DNA of 15,101 bases from JAIMBK01 sp040755215. Its GTDB lineage: Bacteria; Bacillota; Desulfotomaculia; Desulfotomaculales; Nap2-2B. The notes under the pieces are model-generated. The model saw only the letters and a list, made by a program, of their open reading frames with translations, was not told the DNA's origin and did no database searches. This document shows positions 1 through 6,438 of the stretch, one piece after another. The first letter of the stretch is position 1; every line of letters starts with the position of its first letter. The stretch spans positions 1 to 15,101 of the forward strand of contig JBFMBG010000077.1 in the NCBI GenBank assembly GCA_040755215.1. The letters run 5' to 3'. The position numbers and the translations under genes are program-made.

Positions 1-399
1 GATAACAACCACAAGGTGAACAAACAGTTCCTGGAAAAAATAAACGAAGCGGGGATGAGAGCGGCCCTTCCGTTCTTTACACTTTTAGAAATTTGCGGAA
101 TCGCTTCTTTTAACCTGTCCGCCGAGGGGCAAGAAAAATGGTTATATTCGTTTCCGGAAGTTTACCCCGTAGAAATTCTTGACCCTTTCGAACGCCCGGG
201 GGAAACAACGGGCAGCGCCGCTTACTTCAGCGAATTAACGGCGTACATCACGAAGAAAATGACCGTCGGCGACGCCATCTTTTTAAGAGAAGCGGAAATG
301 TACGGGGCCGCGGCCATTGTAACCTGGAACAAAAAACATTTCTCCGGGAAAACAGCGATTGCGGTTTTTACACCCCGGGAATATGTTCAAAGACAGTGA
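1..399 (+). CDS. PIN-domain RNase, likely VapC-type toxin (partial, 5' end off window)
   Basis: The reading frame is open to the left edge, and residues before the internal GTG at 16 (DNNHK) read as natural protein, so the true start probably lies outside the window. The visible part, about 130 residues, fits the middle and end of a PIN domain. It has a conserved-type glutamate in TLLEI, an aspartate in TVGDAIFLREAE, and a C-terminal TWNKKHFSGK block followed by a TPREY ending. In this family these acidic residues form a metal site that cleaves RNA, usually tRNA or mRNA, and the toxin is held in check by an antitoxin encoded just upstream. The N-terminal DxN motif and any antitoxin would be off the left edge. 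The gene converges on the AbiEii-like gene. The fold assignment is fairly secure; the exact target is unknown. Confidence 0.75.
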   Translation, partial: DNNHKVNKQFLEKINEAGMRAALPFFTLLEICGIASFNLSAEGQEKWLYSFPEVYPVEILDPFERPGETTGSAAYFSELTAYITKKMTVGDAIFLREAEMYGAAAIVTWNKKHFSGKTAIAVFTPREYVQRQ

Positions 400-472
400 A
401 ATCTCCAAACCAGTCCCCTTGTCATCGAGGCGATAGGCTGCAACTCAAAGGAACGCGGCGAAGCTATACGAT

Positions 473-510
473 ATTCCAACAGGGGGCTTCTTTCCCCAAT
501 AAGCTGGAAT
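473..510. terminator. Imperfect inverted repeat between convergent genes, possible bidirectional terminator
   Basis: The arms ATTCCA (473-478) and TGGAAT (505-510) enclose a second GGGG/CCCC pairing around a CTTCTTT-type loop. The element lies in the 118-nt space between the convergent PIN and AbiEii-like genes, where a bidirectional terminator would be expected. There is no run of T after the stem on either strand, so it is not a textbook intrinsic terminator. It could also be the end of a decayed mobile element. Nothing else was recognised between 400 and 517. Confidence 0.3.
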
Positions 511-517
511 GTTGAAC

Positions 518-1144
518 CTAGCCATAGAGCATTTCCGCTTCATTTAAAAAATCTTCGAAAAGGGCGGGGGCCCTGTTGATCAGACCGGGCTCCAGCATGA
601 TCAACCCGGCGGCTTCAGCGCTGTAAATCGTCTTTAACTTCTCCCACCTGTACTTTATGGCGGCCAGCCTTAAGGTAATTAAGGATAAGCATTCCAGCAG
701 GCGCCCTTTCCTTCTCTCGTAGGCCGCGGCCACATCCACCACATCCCTCGTCTTTAATGTTTCCGCCCGGTAAAAAAGTTTTTTCAGAATAATCTCCTCG
801 GGGCTTTCCACCCTTACTTCCCGGCCCGCCACCCGCTTTAACTCATAGTAATTTTCCGTCAGGTGGGGAGCGATAATAAAATCCACTTCCCCTTCTGCAA
901 ATTTTAGTTTTAAAAAATGGGACCCCTCCACGTAATCACCGGTCAGGTTCCCTACCGCGTTGTTCAAACGGGGAGTAAGATAAGTCAGATATTGGGCATC
1001 CCGCAAAAATATATCCACATCTTTGCTTTCCCGGTGCTGAAAATATACGGTCAGGGCCGTACCGCCGCCGAAGGTCCATTCGTCGCCCGGCACTTTGGAG
1101 ACGTCAAGGGCTTTCAGTGCCTTGACAAAAAGATCCTGCCACAT
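518..1144 (-). CDS. AbiEii/AbiGii-family nucleotidyltransferase toxin
   Basis: The 208-residue protein has the signature of the AbiEii/AbiGii nucleotidyltransferase toxins. FGGGTAL is at residues 25-31, followed by an H-R-x-S-x-D-x-D segment with catalytic-type aspartates at 42 and 44, and a third acidic strand (EVDFI, D88). A later ILKKLFYR...RDVVDVAA segment matches the family's conserved K-R-RD-D region. Characterised members transfer nucleotides to tRNA 3' ends or other acceptors and stop growth, including during phage infection. I chose the ATG at 1144 because GAGGAG stands 10 nt upstream. A longer frame from 1177 is possible but has no such site. The gene overlaps its upstream partner by about 41 nt in another frame, which implies translational coupling. 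All key residues look intact. Confidence 0.85.
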   Translation of the reverse strand: MWQDLFVKALKALDVSKVPGDEWTFGGGTALTVYFQHRESKDVDIFLRDAQYLTYLTPRLNNAVGNLTGDYVEGSHFLKLKFAEGEVDFIIAPHLTENYYELKRVAGREVRVESPEEIILKKLFYRAETLKTRDVVDVAAAYERRKGRLLECLSLITLRLAAIKYRWEKLKTIYSAEAAGLIMLEPGLINRAPALFEDFLNEAEMLYG

Positions 1145-1406
1145 CGGCCAGCATCTCCTCAAGCTCGCGATGAGCATAAAATTCCTTGACGTACTTCTCG
1201 TAATATGCCTTCAACGTAACCTCCGGTATCTCATATTGCACTAAAAACCTGGCCAGATCCTGCAGGGGTACGTCCGTAAAAAAGTTAAAGATCTGAAGCG
1301 CGTACCGGGTGTCAAACTGCATATCTTTGAGCATCCGGGCCAGCTTTTTTTCATCGAGGTAACTGGCCGCCTGAGCATTTATGGTGGTTCCAATTCGAGA
1401 TTGCAT
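1104..1406 (-). CDS. Putative antitoxin/partner of the AbiEii-like toxin
   Basis: This 100-residue protein of unknown family is encoded immediately upstream of, and overlapping, the AbiEii-like gene. It is mostly predicted helix and charged (for example YLDEKKLARMLKDM and FYAHRELEEML). It shows no recognisable winged-helix AbiEi antitoxin signature, so it is called a partner on position and overlap alone. The ATG at 1406 is preferred because GGAG lies 7 nt upstream. A TTG at 1412 is an in-frame alternative. In toxin-antitoxin operons the antitoxin is commonly the first gene, which fits here. Neither DNA binding nor neutralisation can be shown from the sequence. Confidence 0.6.
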   Translation of the reverse strand: MQSRIGTTINAQAASYLDEKKLARMLKDMQFDTRYALQIFNFFTDVPLQDLARFLVQYEIPEVTLKAYYEKYVKEFYAHRELEEMLADVAGSFCQGTESP

Positions 1407-1408
1407 GA

Positions 1409-1615
1409 TCAATCTCCGACTCCCTCTACTCCTTGAACGGCTTTTCGCAACTCACCCTCCGTGGGGGCAAAGAAAAGGTGGGTCTTACAGGAGCAATCGC
1501 CGGCGCCAAAGCGGGGGGCTGCCGGCAAGAGCCTTTCCGCCAAACAGCGGGAGACCAGGCACTCGATCTTGCGACTACTTTCCAGAACGAAGATTTCTTT
1601 TAACGCGCCGGACAA
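1409..1615 (-). CDS. Small uncharacterised ORF or 5'-degraded gene upstream of the AbiEii pair
   Basis: This frame ends with TGA at 1409, two bases before the partner gene's ATG, a spacing typical of operon genes. The first possible start is a TTG at 1615 with no visible Shine-Dalgarno site. The frame stays open further upstream to 1708 and still reads like protein (for example GKQIQVNVDNHYFLL), but it has no ATG or GTG before the TAA at 1709-1711. Codon use is G+C-rich at third positions, as in neighbouring real genes. It contains DCSCKTHLFFAPTEGEL near the C terminus. I do not recognise the family. It may be a short real gene, a gene that lost its start, or a leader region. Confidence 0.3.
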   Translation of the reverse strand: MSGALKEIFVLESSRKIECLVSRCLAERLLPAAPRFGAGDCSCKTHLFFAPTEGELRKAVQGVEGVGD

Positions 1616-1710
1616 CAGGAAATAGTGGTTGTCTACGTTTACTTGAATCTGTTTGCCAACCGGTAATTGTTGGCGGGTGGCAGTACTACTTGCTTTTCGG
1701 CCTTTAACTT

Positions 1711-1739
1711 AGTTTAACAACAAAACGGATTGTTGACAA
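1711..1739 (-). promoter_or_regulatory. Candidate sigma-70 type promoter facing the AbiEii operon
   Basis: Read on the minus strand, TTGTCA (1739-1734) and TAAACT (1716-1711) are separated by 17 bp, matching 5 of 6 and 4 of 6 consensus bases. Transcription would begin near 1704 and run into the small ORF and the AbiEii pair. An inverted repeat, CAACA (1718-1722) and TGTTG (1731-1735), lies between the two promoter elements, where an autoregulatory repressor could bind. This is a pattern match only. Confidence 0.4.
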
Positions 1740-1764
1740 TATTTAATCATCGCCAATTATTCCT

Positions 1765-1793
1765 TTGACAGCAGCTGATTCTGCCGCTACAAT
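1765..1793 (+). promoter_or_regulatory. Near-consensus sigma-70 type promoter reading into the HepT remnant
   Basis: TTGACA (1765-1770) is a perfect -35 box. It is followed after exactly 17 bp by TACAAT (1788-1793), a -10 box with 5 of 6 matches. Transcription would start about 1800 and read rightward through the HepT fragment, toward the convergent 3' end of cas3. It is divergent from the candidate promoter at 1711-1739. The match is strong; activity is inferred. Confidence 0.6.
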
Positions 1794-1826
1794 AAAAACG
1801 AAGCCTGATTACCTTGCCAAAATGCC

Positions 1827-1961
1827 ATGCAGAAAATTGCCGGCTTCCGGAACATCCTCGTCCACGATTACCTGGAAGTGGACAACAAAATAGTATCCGA
1901 GTGCCTGCAGAAAGTAGAGGTCTTCCAAAGGTTCGCTACGCATGTGCTGACGTGGTTATGA
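1827..1961 (+). pseudogene. C-terminal remnant of a HepT-like (HEPN, DUF86) RNase toxin
   Basis: The ATG at 1827 opens a 44-residue frame ending in TGA at 1959-1961. It begins MQKIAGFRNILVHDYLEVD. This matches the catalytic C-terminal part of HepT/DUF86 proteins, whose RNxxVH motif carries the HEPN ribonuclease arginine and histidine, and the remaining residues fit the family's last helix. A full HepT is roughly 110-150 residues, so about two thirds is missing, and an in-frame TGA at 1806-1808 blocks extension upstream. No MNT-type nucleotidyltransferase antitoxin gene is next to it. It is most likely a decayed toxin-antitoxin locus, although the fragment keeps its RNILVH motif and has a strong promoter upstream. 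A longer overlapping plus-strand frame here (1814-2323) is in a different phase and looks non-coding. Confidence 0.7.
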
Positions 1962-1981
1962 TTAAGCAAGTGCGTCACGCT

Positions 1982-1998
1982 GCCGCCAACCAGGCGGC
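1982..1998. terminator. Short G+C-rich hairpin downstream of cas3
   Basis: GCCGCC (1982-1987) and GGCGGC (1993-1998) form a perfect 6-bp stem with a 5-nt loop. It lies 59 nt past the cas3 stop codon and just past the convergent HepT remnant. There is no T-run on either side, so it is at best a weak or factor-assisted terminator. Apart from this hairpin and a 14-bp tandem repeat at 2036-2063, nothing was seen between 1962 and 2056. Confidence 0.3.
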
Positions 1999-2056
1999 TT
2001 GCCCCGGCGATCAGGCAGGAGATTCGTTCGGGCGGGAAACTATTAAGTCGAAACTA

Positions 2057-4543
2057 CTAAATCACCAGGCCGGCCTCTTCGCTGTACGCGGCATTTACCA
2101 CCTTCGGCCAACCCGGCTTTTTTCCCGGCGCAATTTTGCCTTCCCGGCGCAACCGGCAAAACTGTCCCCACCTGACGGGAACGAGGAGTTCGCCGGCGGC
2201 CAGGGGTTCGTTTTCCAAAAGAGAAGCGTACTCGGCGAGCATCGCCGCCGGGAGGACTTCGATACTGTCGAAGGCCCGGTAAAATTCTTCCTCCAGGTTT
2301 TCTGCGGGCTCAAAAGCCCATAACGTATCCAGGCAGGACTTCTTGAAGGCAAGGCCGGCTTCGTCGTAAGCCCGCTCCCACCCGGCGGCAATTTCTCCCT
2401 GATAAACTTCATCCAGCCAGCCTTCAATTTTTGCCTCCTCCAGCATCTCCCCGCTGTGTCCGGCCAAAATCCGCAGGGCGGCGGCAACCAGCGGCGGGTC
2501 GTAAATCCCCCCGCCGTCGGCCGGCTCCGTAAAAACGTGAACGGGTGCCAGGTCCTGGTTCCCCAACCGCCGCCGGTTCACCCGGCTGCGGTTCACCCGG
2601 CCGAAGCGCTGGATCAAAGCTTCCAGGGGCGCCGGGTCAGTGTAAATTACATCCAGGTCGATATCCAGGCTGACCTCCACCACCTGGGTGGCCACCAGCA
2701 CCACCGGTTTCCGCGCGCGGGAACGCACTCCCGTCGCCTCCTGCACGGCTTTCTCCTTGGCCAGCCGGTGGCGGACGTTAAACCGCCCGTGCAATAAAAT
2801 TACTTCCGCCCCCGCCCCTGTTCCCGCTTCCGGCTGCTTCCCGCCGCGATACCGCAAAGACCGGTAAACCTCCTGCGCGCGGGCCACCGTGTTGCAGCAA
2901 ACCAGGACGGCCCGGCCCTCCCGGGCATCTTCCATAATTCTGGCGATATTTTTCTCCGCCGTCAGATCGCCATCCTCCACAAATAAACGGTGGCGCTGGA
3001 ACAGGGCAAAAGTCCGGGGGTCCGCCCGCACAAGGGCGGGTCCCCCCAGAGCCTCCTCAAGGCGCTTCCTGATCAGTGCCGGAAGCGTAGCCGACATGAT
3101 CAAAAACCTGGCCCGGTAATTTTCGGCCAGATATTTCACCATGCCCAGAATCATGGCCAGGCGGCGTGCTTCGTAGGCGTGGATTTCGTCAAAGATGAAA
3201 GCGGCCTGAAAATAATGGCTTAAGGCGCTCTCGTACCCTTTCAGGCGGTAAGCCGCCTTGAGCATCTGGTAGGGACTGAAGACGCGCACGGGATAAAAGC
3301 CCAGCCGGGCCAGGTTTTTTTCCCAGCGGGCGGCTTTTTCGGCATTTTCCGGACTGTAATCTTCGTCCAGAAAACGGCGGTAGTAGGCCGGCAGGCTCCT
3401 GCTGTGCTCAAGGCCCACCAGCCCCGGAAAAATTTTTTGCAGCCGGTCGTACATGGCGTTCATGCTGGCCTGATAGGGAAGAGTATAAAAAAGGCGCGGC
3501 AGGGGATTATTGGCAGCCGCCCAGAGCAGGGCCGCCTCTGTTTTGCCGCTGCCGGTGGGCGCGATCAGGACGACGGAACCCGGCGTGCGGGCGCACTGCA
3601 GCTGGTGGGGATAGAGCGTCTCCGGCTGGAAACCCATTCTGGCCAGCAGCTTCCCGGGCGGTTCGCCCGGCACGGCCGCCGGACCGCCCGCGTGGGCGGA
3701 AGCCAGATGATCGCAGTTGACCACCTGCCCCCGCAGGGCGATGGCGCCCAGGCGCAGGAGGTACCCTTCGGAATCCTTCAGGCGGCGGAGAAACCGGCGG
3801 TAGTTGCGCAGGTGCCGGCGGATCCTTTTTGCTCCCTGCGCGCAAACCATCAAGACCGCCTGTTCTTTTTCCGGCAGCCGCAAGCTGCCCGCAATTTCCT
3901 CAAGCCCCCTAATTTCCCCGCTAATACCAGTTTCCCTGCCAAAGCCAGTTTCCTCGCCAAAGCCAATTTCCCCGCTAAAGCCCAGGGCGCCGGCCCAGGG
4001 ACCGGCACATTCCCTTAGCCAGCGCCACAACCCCGCCGTAACCTCCTCGCCCAGCCCGGCCACAAAAGAAACGAGCAGATCCTCTCCCCCCTCATCTGGC
4101 TCCGGGTACGCCGCCGCTATTTCCGGCGCGTCCCGGTGGTGACTGACCACGGCGGCGGCCACCCAGGCCAGCTCCTCCTCCGGCAGGATACCGGCCAGCC
4201 AATCCACGCAGGCCAGCGAAAGCACCTCGTGGCGATGCGGCCAGGGAGGCCCGCCGCGCAGGCGCTCCTGAAAACCCGCAGCCGCCTTCCCGAAGTCGTG
4301 CAGCCAGCAGGCCCAAAAAAGGCATCGCCACAGACCGGGGAAGCCTGCCAGCGAAGCAAGCCCGGGCCGCAAAGAACGGGTCCGGGCCAAAACCTTCAGC
4401 ACGTTCCAGGTGTGGGCGGCCAGGCTTTCCCCTGACTGACCTGCCGCTCCCGGACTTTTTGCCCAGGTATCCTCCAACCAATCAGGCCAGACTGGGGGTT
4501 TCGCCGGGTATGCCAGATCTGCCAAATTCCCCGAATTCGCCAA
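2057..4543 (-). CDS. cas3: Cas3 HD nuclease-helicase, type I-B
   Basis: Cas3 is recruited by the DNA-bound Cascade complex, unwinds target DNA and degrades one strand. Counted from TTG 4543, the protein has 828 residues. The N-terminal HD nuclease domain has H44, the HD pair 82-83 in WLHDFGK, H105 and HH 135-136. The superfamily 2 helicase part has Walker A APTGSGKTE (about 327-335), a DEIH box (451-454), SATLP (483-487), ATQVVEVSLDID (about 617-628) and QRFGRVNR (644-651). All catalytic motifs appear intact. The TTG start is preferred because a perfect AGGAGG sits 6 nt upstream; the ATG at 4558, 15 nt earlier, has no such site. The gene overlaps the end of cas5 by about 62 nt, so translation is probably coupled. 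A hexapeptide repeat lies between the HD and helicase domains. It is the last gene of the type I-B operon. Confidence 0.93.
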   Translation of the reverse strand: MANSGNLADLAYPAKPPVWPDWLEDTWAKSPGAAGQSGESLAAHTWNVLKVLARTRSLRPGLASLAGFPGLWRCLFWACWLHDFGKAAAGFQERLRGGPPWPHRHEVLSLACVDWLAGILPEEELAWVAAAVVSHHRDAPEIAAAYPEPDEGGEDLLVSFVAGLGEEVTAGLWRWLRECAGPWAGALGFSGEIGFGEETGFGRETGISGEIRGLEEIAGSLRLPEKEQAVLMVCAQGAKRIRRHLRNYRRFLRRLKDSEGYLLRLGAIALRGQVVNCDHLASAHAGGPAAVPGEPPGKLLARMGFQPETLYPHQLQCARTPGSVVLIAPTGSGKTEAALLWAAANNPLPRLFYTLPYQASMNAMYDRLQKIFPGLVGLEHSRSLPAYYRRFLDEDYSPENAEKAARWEKNLARLGFYPVRVFSPYQMLKAAYRLKGYESALSHYFQAAFIFDEIHAYEARRLAMILGMVKYLAENYRARFLIMSATLPALIRKRLEEALGGPALVRADPRTFALFQRHRLFVEDGDLTAEKNIARIMEDAREGRAVLVCCNTVARAQEVYRSLRYRGGKQPEAGTGAGAEVILLHGRFNVRHRLAKEKAVQEATGVRSRARKPVVLVATQVVEVSLDIDLDVIYTDPAPLEALIQRFGRVNRSRVNRRRLGNQDLAPVHVFTEPADGGGIYDPPLVAAALRILAGHSGEMLEEAKIEGWLDEVYQGEIAAGWERAYDEAGLAFKKSCLDTLWAFEPAENLEEEFYRAFDSIEVLPAAMLAEYASLLENEPLAAGELLVPVRWGQFCRLRREGKIAPGKKPGWPKVVNAAYSEEAGLVI
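3893..3982 (-). repeat. Five imperfect 18-bp tandem repeats inside cas3
   Basis: Five consecutive 18-bp units encode the hexapeptides GFSGEI, GFGEET, GFGRET, GISGEI and RGLEEI (Cas3 residues about 187-216). The middle units differ by only a few bases, which points to slipped-strand expansion. The repeat keeps the frame and lies between the HD nuclease and helicase domains, so it would form a flexible acidic, glycine-rich linker or loop. Confidence 0.8.
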
Positions 4544-5270
4544 GATCTTCCTCCTCATCGCCTGTGAAAGTGTGAAAGAACAAACCGAGCGGCACTCCCT
4601 GGTCATCCGGAGCCGCAGAGTCCACATAAAACTGCAGGCGGGTTTGTGCGTATTGAATGAACTCTTTGCTGTAAACCCTTTTCTGCAACAGGATGTACCG
4701 GGAAAACTGCGGCGCCCGGTTGTGCGCGTAGTCCAGGTAGCGGGGCATCAGCAGGGCGATTCCCCGCCCCGTGTGTCTGGCCAGGCGGTAGGGCGCAATG
4801 GTATGCTCAAAATACGCCTGCTCTCCCTGGGCGAGCTCGACTGTCTCCACCCGGGTATAAGTAAAGAGATCCTGCGAGCGCCCCAGGACAACGGCGTAAC
4901 GGGGGCGCCGAAAGGCCGCCTCCCACTCGGGCCGGTTCAGGTAGAGCACCAGCCGGGGGCGAAAGAGAATCGCCCGCTTAAAAGGGTTAACGTTCCCCTC
5001 CAGCACTTTCGGCAGCTTCGTCTGCGGCAGTCTGCCCGTCGCCGCCGTCAAGACGTGGATGTGCTCCACATCCTCAAAAACGCCCTGGTAAGTAAAGTGA
5101 TAGGAGAACCGGATCCCCCCGGGGGGAACCCATTCACCCAGGGCGCTGCAGATATGCCCGTAGATAGTGGCCGGGGGAGGCATCTGGTAGGTGGGGTGCA
5201 CCCCCTGCATGAAATGGGGGAACCGGAAAGAGGTGGTCAGCCCTTCGGCAGTAATTTTCAGTACCCGCAT
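4482..5270 (-). CDS. cas5: Cas5, type I-B Cascade subunit
   Basis: Cas5 is the Cascade subunit that caps the 5' handle of the crRNA and holds the large subunit. The 262-residue protein starts MRVLKITAEGLTTSFRFP and contains PTYQMPPPATIYGHICSAL, typical of Cas5 from type I-B systems of the Cst/Tneap kind. The ATG at 5270 has AGGTGA a few bases upstream. The gene lies 57 nt after cas7, and its last codons overlap the start of cas3. The final 25 or so residues (from GDEEEDLG) are an acidic, glycine-rich tail outside the RAMP fold. The DNA for this tail also carries the cas3 ribosome-binding site. No sign of a Cas6-like endonuclease activity, as in type I-C Cas5, is claimed. Confidence 0.88.
   Translation of the reverse strand: MRVLKITAEGLTTSFRFPHFMQGVHPTYQMPPPATIYGHICSALGEWVPPGGIRFSYHFTYQGVFEDVEHIHVLTAATGRLPQTKLPKVLEGNVNPFKRAILFRPRLVLYLNRPEWEAAFRRPRYAVVLGRSQDLFTYTRVETVELAQGEQAYFEHTIAPYRLARHTGRGIALLMPRYLDYAHNRAPQFSRYILLQKRVYSKEFIQYAQTRLQFYVDSAAPDDQGVPLGLFFHTFTGDEEEDLGEFGEFGRSGIPGETPSLA
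4550..4555 (-). promoter_or_regulatory. Perfect Shine-Dalgarno site deciding the TTG start of cas3
   Basis: AGGAGG lies inside the cas5 coding sequence, 6 nt before TTG 4543 and 3 codons inside the alternative ATG 4558 frame. Its spacing favours the TTG as the start of cas3. Confidence 0.65.
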
Positions 5271-5327
5271 GGGATCACCTGCTTAGCGTTTATTGCGTTG
5301 ATTTCCAATTTCTTCCCCATTTTCTCC

Positions 5328-6437
5328 CTATTCCAGCCACTCCGGCTGAAATTCCCGAAGAAAACTCTGGATGATCTCCCGGGGATGGCCGATCTTAACG
5401 GTCCGGCCTTTCCAGCGCGCGTTCCCTTCGCCCGGGTTTTCACCGGGGCACGCTTCGCCCGGCCCGCCCAGCCACGCTTCCAGCTTTTCCCGTTCTTCAT
5501 CGAGATAGCCCCGCACCCAGCCGACGTAAACATCCGAGAGGATTTCGTCCGCAAACACGCTGAGCGCTTCCTCCAGGGCAGGAAGTTTTAACTCCGGCCG
5601 GCCGTAACCGTCAGCCCCCAGGATGTGGCCGAAGATGTGGTTCCCGCCCCCGGTCACCGCCATGATCACCAGCGGCGGAGCCACGTCGGTGTAGTGCAGG
5701 GTTAATTTGGCGCCTCCTTCCAGGCGGGCCAGCCCTTCCAAAAGGGCTTTCACCCGTTGAAGACGCTCCTCGCGGGGCAGACGGAAAGCTTTTTCGTCCG
5801 CCAGCTCAGGCAGACCCTTCGCCCTGGCCTCCTCCACCCTGGCCTCGTCCAGATTTTTAAAACCCGTTTTGCTCCGGTACCAGAAGGTGCCGCAGGCGTG
5901 CAGGTCAAGGGAAAACAAACCTTTTAAGGCCGCCCGGTAGAACTGGTGCTCGAACGGGACGGGATCGCCGTCGTGCCTGGCCATCACCCCGAAATCCTCC
6001 GTGATGTAAACGGGCGCCAGGGAAACCAAAGTGCTCACCCGGAACGGCGCCACGCGGGTAACCGTATCCAAGGTCGCTGTTTCGTCCGCCCGCGCCGGAT
6101 CTGCTTCCCGTTTTTCCCGGGCGGACGTTCTTTTGGAAGGAGCGCGCATGTAGCCGAAAAGATCGTCGTCCCAATACCGGATGGGGTTGGCGTCGGTATA
6201 GGCCACTTTCTCTTCCCGCCACACGGGCGCCGCCTGCCAGCCCACGCCAAGTTTTTCCAGGGTCGTCCGCAGCCAGTAGCGAAAGGCCTGTGCGGATACG
6301 TAGGGGTAAGCTCCTTCCCTGGTGCGAATCAACTTTACGCCGGTGGTGTTGTCCGTACGCGCCCCCGGGATATTGCCCAGGTTGTTCAAAGCCGAAGCGG
6401 GCGCGTCGATCAGCAAGGTGCCGGTGATAAAAGCCAT
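5328..6437 (-). CDS. cas7: Cas7 (Cst2/DevR family), type I-B Cascade backbone
   Basis: Cas7 forms the helical backbone of Cascade along the crRNA spacer. The 369-residue protein begins MAFITGTLLIDAPASALNN and continues with GARTDNTTGVKLIRTREG and YVSAQAFRYWLRTTL, a pattern I recognise from the Cst2/DevR group. It also has a glycine-rich VTGGGNHIFGHI segment. The ATG at 6437 is one base after the cas8b1 stop codon and has GGAGG 9 nt upstream. A poorly structured stretch near residues 95-115 is rich in charged residues, and a short G/E/P-rich stretch occurs near the C terminus. It is the second gene of the cas8b1-cas7-cas5-cas3 order expected of this subtype. Confidence 0.9.
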   Translation of the reverse strand: MAFITGTLLIDAPASALNNLGNIPGARTDNTTGVKLIRTREGAYPYVSAQAFRYWLRTTLEKLGVGWQAAPVWREEKVAYTDANPIRYWDDDLFGYMRAPSKRTSAREKREADPARADETATLDTVTRVAPFRVSTLVSLAPVYITEDFGVMARHDGDPVPFEHQFYRAALKGLFSLDLHACGTFWYRSKTGFKNLDEARVEEARAKGLPELADEKAFRLPREERLQRVKALLEGLARLEGGAKLTLHYTDVAPPLVIMAVTGGGNHIFGHILGADGYGRPELKLPALEEALSVFADEILSDVYVGWVRGYLDEEREKLEAWLGGPGEACPGENPGEGNARWKGRTVKIGHPREIIQSFLREFQPEWLE

Positions 6438-6438
6438 T

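Noticed and set aside
2036..2063. 14-bp tandem repeat (two units starting GAAACTA) at the 3' end of cas3, resembling the GAAAC end of CRISPR repeats
   Set aside because: Two contiguous units with no spacer, differing at 2 of 14 positions, and partly inside the cas3 coding end. Not a CRISPR array.
1814..2323. 169-residue plus-strand open frame
   Set aside because: It covers the HepT remnant in a different phase and then runs antisense through the end of cas3. The protein looks like non-coding translation.
4482..5270. Possible Cas5 acting as crRNA endonuclease (type I-C like), replacing cas6
   Set aside because: The sequence and gene order match type I-B Cst-type systems, and no I-C Cas8c is present. 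No support for endonuclease activity.
4572..5591. 339-residue plus-strand open frame antisense to cas5 and cas7
   Set aside because: It is the reverse-strand shadow of two clearly recognised genes, has no family features and spans their intergenic gap.
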